A DNA stretch of 45,236 nucleotides from Propionivibrio sp. (GCA_029975435.1 JARKPC010000215.1:1-45236); one strand, 5' to 3'; counted from the first letter of the stretch, positions 35,268-44,806 are shown. Notes: generated by a model not told the origin, from the letters alone. Translations and numbers: made by a program.

Positions 35268-36215
35268 ATGAAGCTACAGCAGTTGCGTTATCTGGTTGAG
35301 GTTTCTCGCTGCGGACTCAATGTGTCGGAGGCCGCGGAGGTGCTCTATACCTCGCAGCCGGGAGTTTCGAAACAGATCAAGATGCTCGAGGATGAGTTGG
35401 GCGTGGTGGTTTTCGAACGCAGCGGCAAACGCCTGACGGCGGTGACCGAGCCGGGCAAGCGGGTCCTGGAAATCGCCGAGCGGATTCTCCGCGAGGTCGG
35501 CAACATCAAACGCGTCAGCGAGGAATATGCGGGAGGCGACACCGGCAGCCTGATCATCGCCACCACGCACACGCAGGCGCGCTATGCCTTGCCGACCGTA
35601 GTCAAGAAGTTCGTCGAACGCCACCCGGATGTCCGGCTGTCGATGCACCAGGGAAGCCCCACGCAGATCGCCGAATGGACGCTGAAGGGAGAGGCGGACA
35701 TTGCCATCGCCACCGAGGCGCTCGATCAGTATCCGCAACTCGTGATGCTGCCTTGTTACCAGTGGGGGCACAGCGTCGTCGCGCCGGATGGACACCCGAT
35801 CCTCTCCGCCAACACCATCACGCTCGCCGAACTGGCGCGCTGGCCGCTGATTACCTATGATCCGGCTTTTGCCGGCCGGTCCAGGATCAACAAGGCGTTC
35901 GAGCGGGCCCAGTTGACGCCCAACATCGTGCTGGCGGCCATCGACGCCGACGTGATCAAGACCTATGTCAGCCTCGGGCTCGGCCTGGGCATCATCGCCA
36001 GTATGGCCTATGATCCGGCGCGCGATCAGGGATTGCAGGCTCGCGATGTGTCGCAGTTTTTTGGCCTGAACACGACTCGCCTGGGATTGCGGCGCGGAAC
36101 CTATCTGCGCCGTTTCGAATACGAATTCATCGAACTGTTTGCCTCGCATTTATCGAAGCGCGCGGTCGACATGGCGATGGAAGGATCTGGAATCAATGAT
36201 GAATATCAGCTTTGA
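35268..36215 (+). CDS. cysB: LysR-family transcriptional regulator CysB
   Basis: This 315-residue protein has an N-terminal winged helix-turn-helix (about 1-60: MKLQQLRYLVEVSRCGLNVS then YTSQPGVSKQIKMLEDELG) and a periplasmic-binding-like effector domain (about 90-300; ATTHTQARYALP is the segment that binds sulfate or thiosulfate-like anions in CysB). In relatives it activates sulfate assimilation genes in response to N-acetylserine under sulfur limitation. The ATG at 35268 follows a GGGA stretch; an in-frame ATG at 35256 is the alternative. It is divergent from the cys operon it probably controls. Confidence 0.92.
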   Translation: MKLQQLRYLVEVSRCGLNVSEAAEVLYTSQPGVSKQIKMLEDELGVVVFERSGKRLTAVTEPGKRVLEIAERILREVGNIKRVSEEYAGGDTGSLIIATTHTQARYALPTVVKKFVERHPDVRLSMHQGSPTQIAEWTLKGEADIAIATEALDQYPQLVMLPCYQWGHSVVAPDGHPILSANTITLAELARWPLITYDPAFAGRSRINKAFERAQLTPNIVLAAIDADVIKTYVSLGLGLGIIASMAYDPARDQGLQARDVSQFFGLNTTRLGLRRGTYLRRFEYEFIELFASHLSKRAVDMAMEGSGINDEYQL

Positions 36216-36519
36216 CCCGTCCGGGCAGCCGCCCAAGTCCCTTTTGGCCCGAGTTATCGGAGTGGTGGCGGGGGTAATTGCCCTGGGTGTTGCTCTTATG
36301 TTCTCGGCCGTGATTTTTGTGATCCTGGCCATTGCCGGTTTGGCCTTGTGGGGTTATTTCTGGTGGAAGACGCGTGCGTTGCGCCGGCAGATGCAGGAAC
36401 AGATGGAGCAGATGCGAAGCCAGGGGTACGAGTCTCCCTTCGGCCAGGCGCCCGCTGACGATAATGTGATCGACGGTGAAGCCGTCCGGTTGGACGAGGA
36501 TCGCAACAGGCTCCAGTAG
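36196..36519 (+). CDS. Small membrane protein of unknown function
   Basis: This is a 107-residue protein with two adjacent hydrophobic helices (about 17-37 and 38-57, ending LWGYFWWKTRALRRQ), then a Gln/Met/Glu-rich helical stretch (QMQEQMEQMRSQ) and an acidic, disordered end (ADDNVIDGEAVRLDED). No enzymatic motif is seen. The ATG at 36196 overlaps cysB by 20 bases with GAAGGA upstream, so it may be co-expressed with the regulator. I do not recognise a named family. Confidence 0.65.
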   Translation: MMNISFDPSGQPPKSLLARVIGVVAGVIALGVALMFSAVIFVILAIAGLALWGYFWWKTRALRRQMQEQMEQMRSQGYESPFGQAPADDNVIDGEAVRLDEDRNRLQ

Positions 36520-36551
36520 GATCGAAGCGCCGCGCGATCTGCCAGTGACTG

Positions 36552-38474
36552 CTACTGGGTGCCTTCGGCGAACACCCGATTCCGGCCGTTCTTCTTGGCT
36601 TGATACAGCGCGGCATCCGCGGCCTGGATCAGGGCCAGTCCATCCTGCTCCTTGCCGCTCGCCACGGCAGCACCGATGCTCAAGGTAACAGGAATGGCGC
36701 GGCCGTCCCAATTGAAAACGGATTCCTCGACCTGGGTGCGGATCCGGTCGGCAATCTGCACGGCAATTTTCAGCGGGGCGTTGGTCAGGATGGCGACGAA
36801 TTCCTCGCCGCCATAGCGGAACACCATGTCCTCTGCGCGCGACGTTCGCCTCAATATATCCGCCAGCTGTTTCAATACCGCATCTCCCGCCGCATGGCCG
36901 AAGGTATCGTTGATCCGCTTGAAGTGATCGATGTCCAACATCAGGCAGGACAGCGGAGATCCACTGGATTGGCTGAAAAGCAGCTCGGAAGCGAGAAAGT
37001 CCAGCCCGTTGCGGCGATTGGGAAGTTGCGTCAGCGTGTCGGTCAGCGCGTCCTGAAGCAGCCGCTTCTGGACGGTGGCGAACTCGTCGGTCGAACGCAT
37101 CATGCCCTGGCGTTCGCGATGGATCTGTTCTCTCAATACCAGCATGCGAACGGCTGTCGTGAGGTGCACCCGCAGCGCCTGTTCGTTGACCGGTTTGATC
37201 AGGACGTCATCGGCGCCGGCGTCGATCACTTCGAGCGCACGGTTTTCCTGCTCGGGGGAAGCCAGAAACAGCGCGTAGCAGTCCTCGCCGGTTACGCTCT
37301 GGCGCAGGCGGCGGCAGAAATCGACCGGGTCGAGGCCTGGCATCGACATGTCGGCAATCATGATCTGGGCCGGCTTGCGCAGGGCTTGTGCCAGCGCCTT
37401 GGGGGTTTCCTCTATAAGTACCGGCTGGTGCCCCAGGTTCTCGATCAACTGCATCATCGGTTTGAGTTCACCAAGCGGGATGCCGATCAACTCGATATTC
37501 AGGCAGGGTGACCGGGAACGCCGGTCTTCGCTGGCCGGGACAGTTCCCATGCGGCGTACGGGGGGCGTGGCTGCCAGGATTTCGGCGAAAGGCGGAATGT
37601 CCTGGGTGCGCACCTGCAGCTTGGCGCCCCATTCCCGCCAGCACACCACGACCCGGTCGACCAGATCGTTGAGTGTTTCCCCGCTTATGCCCAGACGGGC
37701 GGCACGTGCCAGCAGCCCCGGGAGCAGGCTCCAGCGGGACTCCTCGTCAACCATGCAGATCTGTGCCAGCGCGCTGGCGAAGCTCAGCGAGAACGTCAGC
37801 GTTTGCGCCCGTGATCCATCGGCAAATCCGGCAACATCGGGGTTCTCGAAATGGAAGGCGGCCTGGATGAGCACTTCTGGAAGCCCCCATTCGCACAGCA
37901 GGCTGGCGGCGAGTTCATGGTGGTCCATGGCGAAGCGTTGTTGTTCCAGCTCTTCGATTGGTATGTTCTTCTCTCGCGCCTTGATCAGCACACCGGCATA
38001 GTCGTCCGGGAAGAGGGTGGCCAAGGCAAGTTCGCCGATCCGGGAAAGCAGGCCGATGGTGAAAATCTCTTCGCTGGCGATCTGGGCGAAACGCGCGAGT
38101 TCCTGGCAGGCGATGCCGGTAGCCAGGGAATGGCCCCAGAATCTCTCGTAGTCGAACTCCAGGCATTGCCCGCTGCGGTGGTTGTGCATGACGGAAAGGC
38201 CGATGACCAGGTCGCGGACACGGAACGAGCCGAGCGCCACGATGGCGCGTTGCAGCGAGATGATCGGGCGCGAGCGGCCGAATGCCGCGGCATTGGCGAA
38301 ATAGAGGATGCGTCCGGCGATTGCGGGATCCGATTGGACCAACTGCACCAGGTCCGGGACGCGGTAGTCTTCGCGCTGCAGCAGCCGGATGATCGACAAG
38401 GCGACCCCTTTGGGCGAAGGAAGCTTGCCCGTGGCCTTGAGTTCAGCGAAGCGGTCGGGAGCGACGAAACGCAT
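36552..38474 (-). CDS. HDOD-receiver-GGDEF signalling protein, likely diguanylate cyclase
   Basis: This 640-residue fusion has an HDOD domain (about 10-280, with the usual HD dyad degenerated), a receiver domain (about 325-445, phospho-aspartate in MIADMSMPG, D375, and K427 in LIKPV), a short coiled linker and a GGDEF domain (about 475-638). The active-site motif is GGEEF (555-559) and an inhibitory I-site RAED (546-549) lies five residues before it, so c-di-GMP synthesis with product feedback is likely. The receiver lies inside the protein rather than at the N-terminus. No histidine kinase is adjacent. Confidence 0.88.
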   Translation of the reverse strand: MRFVAPDRFAELKATGKLPSPKGVALSIIRLLQREDYRVPDLVQLVQSDPAIAGRILYFANAAAFGRSRPIISLQRAIVALGSFRVRDLVIGLSVMHNHRSGQCLEFDYERFWGHSLATGIACQELARFAQIASEEIFTIGLLSRIGELALATLFPDDYAGVLIKAREKNIPIEELEQQRFAMDHHELAASLLCEWGLPEVLIQAAFHFENPDVAGFADGSRAQTLTFSLSFASALAQICMVDEESRWSLLPGLLARAARLGISGETLNDLVDRVVVCWREWGAKLQVRTQDIPPFAEILAATPPVRRMGTVPASEDRRSRSPCLNIELIGIPLGELKPMMQLIENLGHQPVLIEETPKALAQALRKPAQIMIADMSMPGLDPVDFCRRLRQSVTGEDCYALFLASPEQENRALEVIDAGADDVLIKPVNEQALRVHLTTAVRMLVLREQIHRERQGMMRSTDEFATVQKRLLQDALTDTLTQLPNRRNGLDFLASELLFSQSSGSPLSCLMLDIDHFKRINDTFGHAAGDAVLKQLADILRRTSRAEDMVFRYGGEEFVAILTNAPLKIAVQIADRIRTQVEESVFNWDGRAIPVTLSIGAAVASGKEQDGLALIQAADAALYQAKKNGRNRVFAEGTQ

Positions 38475-38539
38475 CCGGTATTTCTCCTGTGTCGGGCGCC
38501 ATCATAACCCTATGCCGCGCAAGGGTCACGCCCGGGCCA

Positions 38540-39250
38540 TTACGCTTGCAGCAGGAAGACGGTGGGCCGTTTGTCGATGTCAGGTATTCCCTGGCGCTTC
38601 CATTCGCATGAACGCATCGTCATGATCCGTTCGCTGGCCAGGGTAAGGTCGGTGGCTATTCCTATTCGTGTCTTAGGGTCGCACGTGTCGAGCAGCGCCT
38701 GCATCATCTGGCGGTTGCGATAGGGCGTCTCGATGAACAATTGTGTCCGCCGTTCCTTGCGTGAGTCGCGTTCGAGTTCCTGGATTCTCTTGCGCCGTTG
38801 GTCTTCCTTGGCTGGCAGGTAGCCGTGGAAGGCAAAGTTCTGGCCGGAGAGTCCAGACCCCATCAGGGCAAGCAGGATCGATGAGGGGCCTACCAGGGGA
38901 ACCACGGTGATGCCGGATTCGTGTGCCAGCGCCACCAGGGCCGCGCCGGGATCTGCAACGGCCGGGCATCCGGCTTCCGAGATGAGGCCGACATCCTCGC
39001 CGGCAAGCAGGGGCGCCAACAGTTCGGGCAATGCGCCCGGCGGCGTGTGCTCGTTCAGTTCGCGGATGTCGATCTGCTGCAGCGGCGTTTCCGTAGGCAA
39101 GGATTTGAGAAATGCGCGGGCCGATTTGGCGTTTTCGGCGACAAAGCGTTTCAACTGTCTGGCGTGGTTGATTACGGCGGCCGGGAGGACTTCAGCGACT
39201 GGCGAAGGACCCAGCGGGACGGGGATGAGGTAGAGCTTTCCAGCGTTCAT
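38540..39250 (-). CDS. RsmI-like SAM-dependent methyltransferase (tetrapyrrole methylase fold)
   Basis: This 236-residue protein matches the tetrapyrrole methylase fold used by RsmI, which methylates the ribose of 16S rRNA C1402. KLYLIPVPLG at the N-terminus, DIRELNEHTPP and the glycine-rich GLISEAGCPAVADPGAALV segment are characteristic, followed by VVPLVGPSSILLALMGSGLSG. It is shorter than RsmI (about 280-290) and belongs to a paralogous subgroup often found beside maf and yceD; the substrate is not known. It ends a minus-strand pair with maf (gap 9 bases). Confidence 0.82.
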   Translation of the reverse strand: MNAGKLYLIPVPLGPSPVAEVLPAAVINHARQLKRFVAENAKSARAFLKSLPTETPLQQIDIRELNEHTPPGALPELLAPLLAGEDVGLISEAGCPAVADPGAALVALAHESGITVVPLVGPSSILLALMGSGLSGQNFAFHGYLPAKEDQRRKRIQELERDSRKERRTQLFIETPYRNRQMMQALLDTCDPKTRIGIATDLTLASERIMTMRSCEWKRQGIPDIDKRPTVFLLQA

Positions 39251-39259
39251 CGAGGGGCT

Positions 39260-39844
39260 TCACAGAACAGGGGAGCCGGCTTCCCGGAGCAGGTCGCAGA
39301 GAGCGATCAGCGGCAGTCCGATCAGGGCGTTCGGATCGTCTCCCTGCATGCGGGCGATGATGGCGATGCCCAGTCCCTCCGATTTGGCGGCTCCGGCGCA
39401 GTTGTAAGGCTCCTCCCGGCGCAGATAATTCTCTATTTCCTCGTCCGTGAGGTTCCTGAAGGTGACCAGCGTGGGGACGCCGCGTGTTTGCGCTGCCCCC
39501 GTCTTCGCGTCAAGCAGGCACAAGCCGGTATAGAAATTCACCGTCTTGCCGCGCATCGTCTGCAACTGCCTGACCGCGTTGTCGTGCGTGCCGGGCTTGC
39601 CATAGACCTGGCCGTCCAGGATGGCAACCTGGTCGCTGCCGATGATCAGGGCATCGGGGAAAAGATGAGCCACGGCGCGCGCCTTGGCCTCGGACAATCT
39701 AAGCGCCGTATTTTCGGGTGACTCCCCGGGCAAAGGAGACTCATCAGTCTGCGGATTGGCAGTATTGAAAGAAATTCCGAGCCGATTTAGCAGGTCGCGG
39801 CGGAACGGTGACGTCGAGGCCAGAACAAGTTGTCTGCAGGTCAT
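39260..39844 (-). CDS. yceF: Maf-family nucleotide pyrophosphatase, YceF type
   Basis: This 194-residue hydrolase removes pyrophosphate from non-canonical nucleotides; the YceF subgroup acts on 7-methyl-GTP. The N-terminal [18 protein letters not shown], the catalytic [17 protein letters not shown] block, and [11 protein letters not shown] agree with YceF rather than the dTTP/UTP-specific YhdE subgroup. It is divergent from yceD with 118 bases between, a gene pairing shared with E. coli (yceF-yceD-rpmF). Confidence 0.9.
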   Translation of the reverse strand: MTCRQLVLASTSPFRRDLLNRLGISFNTANPQTDESPLPGESPENTALRLSEAKARAVAHLFPDALIIGSDQVAILDGQVYGKPGTHDNAVRQLQTMRGKTVNFYTGLCLLDAKTGAAQTRGVPTLVTFRNLTDEEIENYLRREEPYNCAGAAKSEGLGIAIIARMQGDDPNALIGLPLIALCDLLREAGSPVL

Positions 39845-39924
39845 GGGAAGTTAGGCGAAAATAGAGGCGTTTTCGCAGCAAAATTCAAAAAAAGGAAGAA
39901 ATCCAGATAGTTGCGTGAATGGCT

Positions 39925-39953
39925 TTGACTTCGAGGGGCAAAAATAATATCAT
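39925..39953 (+). promoter_or_regulatory. Promoter of yceD-rpmF
   Basis: TTGACT and TATCAT are 17 bases apart, each 5/6 to the sigma-70 consensus. The expected start, about 39960, lies only a few bases before the yceD ATG at 39963, so this transcript would be nearly leaderless. Confidence 0.6.
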
Positions 39954-39962
39954 GCGCGCCTT

Positions 39963-40457
39963 ATGTCGCAACGGATTGTTATTGACAGTCTGGCTTTTGC
40001 GCGGGAAGGCGGCTTGCTGCAAGGCGAATTGCCGGTCGCCAGCCTGACACGGGTGCTTGACTTGCTTGTCGATTCGACAGGATGTCTGAGTTATCGCGTG
40101 CAAGGCCAGATGGGCCCGCGGAACAGGCCGCAACTGATGTTGCAACTGGATGGCGTGCTATCCGTTTGCTGTCAGCGTTGCCTCGAAGGAATTGACTATC
40201 CTGTCAGGGTTCGCAGTCTGCTGGAACTGGTCAAGGACGAAGAAGAGCTGACGCAGGAGGAAATCGAGGATGACTCGAAAGATTTCCTTACGGCGCAAAA
40301 AGAACTCGATGTCGTGGAGTTGATTGAAGACGAGGTCATTCTCGATCTTCCTCCGGCGCCGCGTCACGATAGTTGTACGTTGCCTGAAGCAGGTCGGCAG
40401 ACGGAAAAGGAATCTCCTTTCGCCGTCCTGAAAGGCCTGAAGGGCAAAGTGCAGTGA
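39963..40457 (+). CDS. yceD: YceD family (DUF177) large ribosomal RNA accumulation protein
   Basis: This 164-residue protein has the DUF177 core: the first cysteine motif [15 protein letters not shown] (about 60-75) and the acidic second half with LELVEDE-like and [21 protein letters not shown] segments. Homologues are needed for normal 23S rRNA accumulation in plants and bacteria; the mechanism is unknown. It is 19 bases upstream of rpmF, the pairing seen in E. coli. No ribosome site precedes the ATG, consistent with the near-leaderless promoter prediction. Confidence 0.88.
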   Translation: MSQRIVIDSLAFAREGGLLQGELPVASLTRVLDLLVDSTGCLSYRVQGQMGPRNRPQLMLQLDGVLSVCCQRCLEGIDYPVRVRSLLELVKDEEELTQEEIEDDSKDFLTAQKELDVVELIEDEVILDLPPAPRHDSCTLPEAGRQTEKESPFAVLKGLKGKVQ

Positions 40458-40476
40458 ACTTGAATATGGAGTAATC

Positions 40477-40656
40477 ATGGCCGTTCAACAGAACAAGAAA
40501 TCCCCGTCCAAGCGTGGCATGCATCGTGCGCACGATTTTCTGACCAACCCGCCGCTGGCCATCGAGCCGACGACCGGAGAAGTTCACCTGCGCCATCACG
40601 TCAGCCCGTCGGGCTACTACCGTGGCAAGAAGGTCGCCAAAGGCTCGGCAGAATAA
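40477..40656 (+). CDS. rpmF: 50S ribosomal protein L32
   Basis: This 59-residue basic protein reads [20 protein letters not shown] at its N-terminus, the L32 signature, followed by an [20 protein letters not shown]-like segment and a lysine-rich end. The four-cysteine zinc motif found in some L32 forms is absent, as in many proteobacteria. TGGAG precedes the ATG by 6 bases. A terminator-like hairpin lies just downstream. Confidence 0.95.
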   Translation: MAVQQNKKSPSKRGMHRAHDFLTNPPLAIEPTTGEVHLRHHVSPSGYYRGKKVAKGSAE

Positions 40657-40668
40657 GATTCTGGAACT

Positions 40669-40711
40669 AGGCAGGTCGACTCCCTTGGGTGGGTAGCCTG
40701 CCTTTTCTTTT
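40669..40711 (+). terminator. Intrinsic terminator-like hairpin after rpmF
   Basis: AGGCAGG (40669-40675) pairs with CCTGCCT (40697-40703), with an inner CTCCC/GGG pairing, and is followed by TTTTCTTT. Since plsX begins at 40722, this may be a partial terminator that lowers expression of the fatty acid genes relative to L32. Confidence 0.7.
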
Positions 40712-40721
40712 GCCTTATTGG

Positions 40722-41735
40722 ATGACTGTTACTGTCGCTATCGACTGCATGGGCGGGGACCATGGTCCCGAAGTTACCGTGCGGGCCGCGCTGGACTTCG
40801 TGCGCAAGCATGATGACGTGCGCGCGATCCTGGTGGGGATCGAGGATAGGATTCGCCCCTTTCTCGGCAAAGGCGACGAGTCGCGCTTGGTAATCCGGCA
40901 CGCCAGTGAAGTGGTGGCCATGGATGAGTCGCCGGCGCTGGCGATTCGCACCAAGAAAGATTCCTCGATGCGGGTGGCGCTCGATCTCGTCAAGAGCGGC
41001 GAGGCGGACGCCTGCGTGTCTGCGGGTAACACGGGTGCGCTGATGGCTATTTCGCGCTTCGTGCTCAAGATGTTGCCAGGAATCGACCGACCCGCGATCT
41101 GTGCCGTATTGCCGACGGTGTCTGGCCATGTCCACGTCCTCGATCTGGGGGCCAACGTCGATTGCTCGCCCGAACACTTGTTGCAGTTCGGGATCATGGG
41201 AGCGTCGCTGGTTGGTGCCATCGAGCACAAGGATCGCCCGACAGTGGGGATTCTCAATATTGGCGAAGAGGACATCAAGGGCAACGATGTCGTCAAGCGA
41301 GCGGCCGAATTACTGAAGGATTCGGGGCTTAATTTCGTCGGCAACATCGAAGGCGACGGCTTGTACAAGGGTGAAGCCGAGGTGGTCGTCTGCGACGGTT
41401 TTGTCGGCAACGTGGCGCTCAAGGCGTCCGAAGGACTGGCACAGATGCTGGCGACTTTCCTGCGCCAGGAATTTGGCCGGAATCTTCTGACAAAACTGGC
41501 AGCACTGGTTGCACTGCCTGTCATCAAACACTTCAAGCGCCGTGTCGATCACCGGCGCTACAACGGCGCCAGCTTGCTCGGGCTCCGGGGTATCGTGGTC
41601 AAGAGCCATGGATCCGCCGATGCCTTCTCGTTCGGCAATGCGCTCGATCGCGCGGCCGAAACTGTCAGAAATGGTGTTCTCGAGCGCATTTCAAAGCGCG
41701 TAGCGCAGCAACAACCGATTCAGGAGGTCGCATAG
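40722..41735 (+). CDS. plsX: Phosphate acyltransferase PlsX
   Basis: This 337-residue peripheral membrane enzyme turns acyl-ACP into acyl-phosphate for glycerophospholipid synthesis. Motifs are [16 protein letters not shown] at the N-terminus, [14 protein letters not shown], and [17 protein letters not shown] in the second half. The ATG at 40722 was chosen because PlsX proteins begin a few residues before the IDCMGGD motif; the upstream frame runs into the terminator. It is followed directly by fabH, as in E. coli. Confidence 0.95.
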   Translation: MTVTVAIDCMGGDHGPEVTVRAALDFVRKHDDVRAILVGIEDRIRPFLGKGDESRLVIRHASEVVAMDESPALAIRTKKDSSMRVALDLVKSGEADACVSAGNTGALMAISRFVLKMLPGIDRPAICAVLPTVSGHVHVLDLGANVDCSPEHLLQFGIMGASLVGAIEHKDRPTVGILNIGEEDIKGNDVVKRAAELLKDSGLNFVGNIEGDGLYKGEAEVVVCDGFVGNVALKASEGLAQMLATFLRQEFGRNLLTKLAALVALPVIKHFKRRVDHRRYNGASLLGLRGIVVKSHGSADAFSFGNALDRAAETVRNGVLERISKRVAQQQPIQEVA

Positions 41736-41736
41736 C

Positions 41737-42696
41737 ATGTTTGCCCGCATCGCAGGCGTTGGCAGTTTTCTGCCGGGTTCGCCCGTAAGCAATGATGAAC
41801 TTGCCCGACGCGGCGTCGATACCACGGATGAGTGGATCGTGACCCGCACCGGGATCCGCACGCGTTATCTGGCCGAGTCCAGTTGTACGTCCAGCGACCT
41901 GGCGTTTGAAGCCAGCCGCCGGGCGCTTGAGGCAGCGGGAACAAGTGCCGCGGAGATCGACCTGATCATCGTGGCTACGTCCACTCCCGATTACATTTTC
42001 CCGAGTACCGCTTGCTTGTTGCAGGGCAAACTCGGCAATGTCGGCGCGATGGCCTTCGACATCCAGGCGGTGTGCAGCGGTTTTGTCTACGCCATGAGCG
42101 TCGCCGAGAAGTTCATTCGTTCTGGGTCGCACAAAAAAGCACTGGTAGTCGGTGCCGAGGTTTTTTCGCGCATCCTCGACTGGCAGGATCGCACGACGTG
42201 CGTGCTGTTCGGCGACGGTGCCGGAGCTGTCGTTCTCGAGGCCTCCGAGACCCCCGGAATCCTGGCGACGGCGTCCCACGCCGACGGTTCGCAACACAAT
42301 ATTCTTTCTGTGGCCGGGCAGGTCTGTGGCGGCAAGGTGACGGGCGACCCGTTCCTGCGCATGGATGGACAAGCTGTTTTCAAGTTTGCCGTTCGGGTCT
42401 TGTCCGAAGTGGCGAACGAATGCTGCGGCGCTGCGGGTGTGGCGTCGTCGGAGATTGATTGGCTGATCCCGCATCAGGCCAATATTCGCATCATCGAGTC
42501 GACAGCCAAAAGACTCGGGCTCTCGATGGACAAGGTTGTGGTGACGGTTGACCAGCACGGAAATACATCTGCGGCTTCGGTTCCGCTGGCACTCGATGCC
42601 GCAATTCGCGACGGGCGTATCCAGCGCGGCCAAAAGCTGTTGCTGGAAGGTGTAGGTGGCGGTTTCACCTGGGGCGCAGCGTTGCTCCAGTTCTAG
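41737..42696 (+). CDS. fabH: 3-oxoacyl-ACP synthase III
   Basis: This 319-residue thiolase-fold condensing enzyme starts fatty acid chains from acetyl-CoA and malonyl-ACP. The catalytic cysteine is in DIQAVCSGF (C113), with the histidine in [11 protein letters not shown] and the asparagine in [12 protein letters not shown]. The N-terminal [20 protein letters not shown] matches FabH. It starts one base after the plsX stop. Confidence 0.96.
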   Translation: MFARIAGVGSFLPGSPVSNDELARRGVDTTDEWIVTRTGIRTRYLAESSCTSSDLAFEASRRALEAAGTSAAEIDLIIVATSTPDYIFPSTACLLQGKLGNVGAMAFDIQAVCSGFVYAMSVAEKFIRSGSHKKALVVGAEVFSRILDWQDRTTCVLFGDGAGAVVLEASETPGILATASHADGSQHNILSVAGQVCGGKVTGDPFLRMDGQAVFKFAVRVLSEVANECCGAAGVASSEIDWLIPHQANIRIIESTAKRLGLSMDKVVVTVDQHGNTSAASVPLALDAAIRDGRIQRGQKLLLEGVGGGFTWGAALLQF

Positions 42697-42710
42697 AGAA
42701 GGAAAAACCT

Positions 42711-43649
42711 ATGGCATTCGCTTTTGTGTTTCCCGGGCAGGGATCGCAGTCGGTCGGCATGATGAACGCCTATGGCGATGCCGCCATCGTGCGTTCGACG
42801 TTCGACGAGGCGTCCAGTACGCTTGGGCAGGATCTGTGGCAACTCGTCGCCGAAGGCCCGGCAGAATTGCTGGCCCAGACAGTCAATACCCAGCCCCTGA
42901 TGTTGACCGCCGCTATCGCCGCCTATCGTCTTTGGCTGGAAAAAGGCGGAAAACTTCCTGCCGTCGTTGCCGGGCATAGCCTGGGAGAGTATTCGGCACT
43001 GGTGGCCGCGGGTGTTCTGGAATTCAAGGATGCTGTTCCGCTCGTGCGACTGCGCGCTACGGCGATGCAGGAAGCCGTTCCCGTTGGAACGGGGGCAATG
43101 GCGGCGATTCTCAATCTGGATGACAACAAGATTCGCGAAGCCTGTGCCGAAGCGATTGCCGAACTGGGTGAAGGGCAGGTCGTCGAACCGGTCAACTTCA
43201 ACGGCCCAGGGCAGACGGTCATTGCCGGAAGCAAGGCCGCTGTTGAACGCGCCTGCGAAGGCTGCAAGTCGCGGGGTGCCAAGCGGGCGGTGATGCTGCC
43301 GGTGTCCGCGCCGTTCCACTCATCGCTGATCCGACCCGCAGCTGACAGGCTGGGTGCGCGTCTGGCAGAGATCCATTTCAATGCGCCGAGCATTCCTGTC
43401 GTCAACAACGTTGACGTCGTTGTCGAGAACGATCCGGATAGGATCAAGGATGCGCTCATTCGCCAAGCCTATTCGCCGGTTCGCTGGGTCGAGACTGTTC
43501 AGAAAATCGCTACCATGGGCGTTACCAACGTTGCCGAGTGCGGTCCGGGCAAGGTCCTGGCCGGGCTCACCAAGCGTTGCGCCGATAGCCTGAACGGGAT
43601 CGCACTTTGTGATGCTGCTTCTATCGAAGCCAACCTCAATCTGGAGTAA
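42711..43649 (+). CDS. fabD: Malonyl-CoA:ACP transacylase
   Basis: This 312-residue acyltransferase loads malonate onto ACP. The nucleophilic serine is in VAGHSLGEYSALVAAG (S90); FVFPGQGSQSVGM starts the protein and VSAPFHSSLI holds the catalytic histidine. AGAAGGAAA serves as the ribosome site. It lies 14 bases after fabH and 5 bases before fabG. Confidence 0.96.
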   Translation: MAFAFVFPGQGSQSVGMMNAYGDAAIVRSTFDEASSTLGQDLWQLVAEGPAELLAQTVNTQPLMLTAAIAAYRLWLEKGGKLPAVVAGHSLGEYSALVAAGVLEFKDAVPLVRLRATAMQEAVPVGTGAMAAILNLDDNKIREACAEAIAELGEGQVVEPVNFNGPGQTVIAGSKAAVERACEGCKSRGAKRAVMLPVSAPFHSSLIRPAADRLGARLAEIHFNAPSIPVVNNVDVVVENDPDRIKDALIRQAYSPVRWVETVQKIATMGVTNVAECGPGKVLAGLTKRCADSLNGIALCDAASIEANLNLE

Positions 43650-43654
43650 TCCTT

Positions 43655-44398
43655 ATGTATCTTAAAGATAAAGTTGCATTGGTCACAGGAGCCGCGCAAG
43701 GCATCGGAGCAGCGATTGCCTTGGAACTCGGCCGACACGGCGCGACCATCGTCGGAACCGGGATCAACGAGAAGGATTCCGAGCGCATCAATGCCAACCT
43801 CGCTGCCGCCGGTATCCCGGGGCGCGGCATTGTCATGGACGTGCGCGATCCGGCCCAGATCGAGTCCGGTATCGACCTCATCGAAAAGGAGTTTGGCGGC
43901 ATCTATGTGCTGGTCAACAACGCCGGGATTACCCGCGACAACCTGACCATGCGCATGAAGGACGAGGAGTGGGACGCGGTCATCGATACCAATCTGAAAG
44001 CCGTGTTCCGTCTCTGCCGTTCGGTCATGCGCGGGATGATGAAGGCGCGTGATGGCCGCATCATCAACATCTCATCGGTGGTCGGCTATGCAGGCAACGC
44101 CGGTCAGGCCAACTACTGCGCCTCGAAGGCCGGGGTGGCGGGGATGTCCCGGGCTCTGGCCCGCGAGCTCGGCAGCCGGAATATCACCGTCAATTGTGTG
44201 GCGCCCGGTTTCATCGATACCGACATGACCAAGGTCCTGGAGGAAAAGCAGCGTGCCGCCCTCGTGACGAACGTGCCGCTTGGCCGCCTGGGACAGCCGG
44301 AGGACATCGCCGCCGCCGTGGCGTTCCTGGCCTCGCCGGGAGGCGGCTACATCTCCGGCACGACCATCCACGTCAACGGCGGGATGTACATGAGTTAA
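43655..44398 (+). CDS. fabG: 3-oxoacyl-ACP reductase
   Basis: This 247-residue short-chain dehydrogenase reduces 3-oxoacyl-ACP with NADPH. The cofactor loop TGAAQGIGAAIA (11-22), NNAG, and the catalytic set INISS, Y154 and K158 (YCASK) are in place; the end GGGYISGTTIHVNGGMYMS is typical of FabG. It lies between fabD and acpP, so the general fatty-acid enzyme is meant rather than a polyhydroxyalkanoate reductase. Confidence 0.95.
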   Translation: MYLKDKVALVTGAAQGIGAAIALELGRHGATIVGTGINEKDSERINANLAAAGIPGRGIVMDVRDPAQIESGIDLIEKEFGGIYVLVNNAGITRDNLTMRMKDEEWDAVIDTNLKAVFRLCRSVMRGMMKARDGRIINISSVVGYAGNAGQANYCASKAGVAGMSRALARELGSRNITVNCVAPGFIDTDMTKVLEEKQRAALVTNVPLGRLGQPEDIAAAVAFLASPGGGYISGTTIHVNGGMYMS

Positions 44399-44446
44399 TG
44401 CCCGCGAGGGCAGTGGGCGACAGGACCGGCTCGCCCGCTGAGCAGG

Positions 44447-44475
44447 TTGGTAAGAGTCGGTCAGTTTGTTAGAAT
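44447..44475 (+). promoter_or_regulatory. Promoter of acpP
   Basis: TTGGTA and TAGAAT are 17 bases apart, giving a start near 44482 and a leader of about 38 bases with AAAGGAG before the acpP ATG. A separate promoter for acpP fits the need for much more ACP than enzymes. Confidence 0.6.
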
Positions 44476-44520
44476 GAAGCGGTTTTGCTTCACACATGAA
44501 CCTTTAAAAGGAGTCCTTTA

Positions 44521-44757
44521 ATGGAAAATATCGAACAACGCGTCAAAAAGATCGTTGCAGAACAACTTGGCGTTAATGAAGCTGACATCAAGAACGAATC
44601 TTCATTCGTTGACGACCTCGGCGCGGATTCGTTGGATACCGTTGAGTTGGTGATGGCGCTTGAAGAAGAATTCGAGTGCGAGATCCCGGATGACGAAGCC
44701 GAGAAGATCACCAGCGTCCAGCAAGCCATCGACTACGTCGTCGGCCACAAGAAGTGA
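44521..44757 (+). CDS. acpP: Acyl carrier protein
   Basis: This 78-residue acidic four-helix protein carries growing acyl chains. The phosphopantetheine serine is S37 in [20 protein letters not shown]. The start [18 protein letters not shown] matches proteobacterial AcpP. A strong AAAGGAG ribosome site precedes the ATG. It has its own candidate promoter and is followed by a strong terminator before fabF. Confidence 0.97.
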   Translation: MENIEQRVKKIVAEQLGVNEADIKNESSFVDDLGADSLDTVELVMALEEEFECEIPDDEAEKITSVQQAIDYVVGHKK

Positions 44758-44769
44758 TTCCGTGAGAGA

Positions 44770-44806
44770 GCGTCTGTGGCCGGCACGAGCCGCCCACAGA
44801 CGTTTT
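44770..44806 (+). terminator. Intrinsic terminator between acpP and fabF
   Basis: CGTCTGTGG (44771-44779) and CCACAGACG (44794-44802) form a perfect 9-base stem extended inward by CGGC/GCCG, followed by TTTT and a T-rich tail. Partial readthrough would feed fabF at lower level than ACP. Confidence 0.85.
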
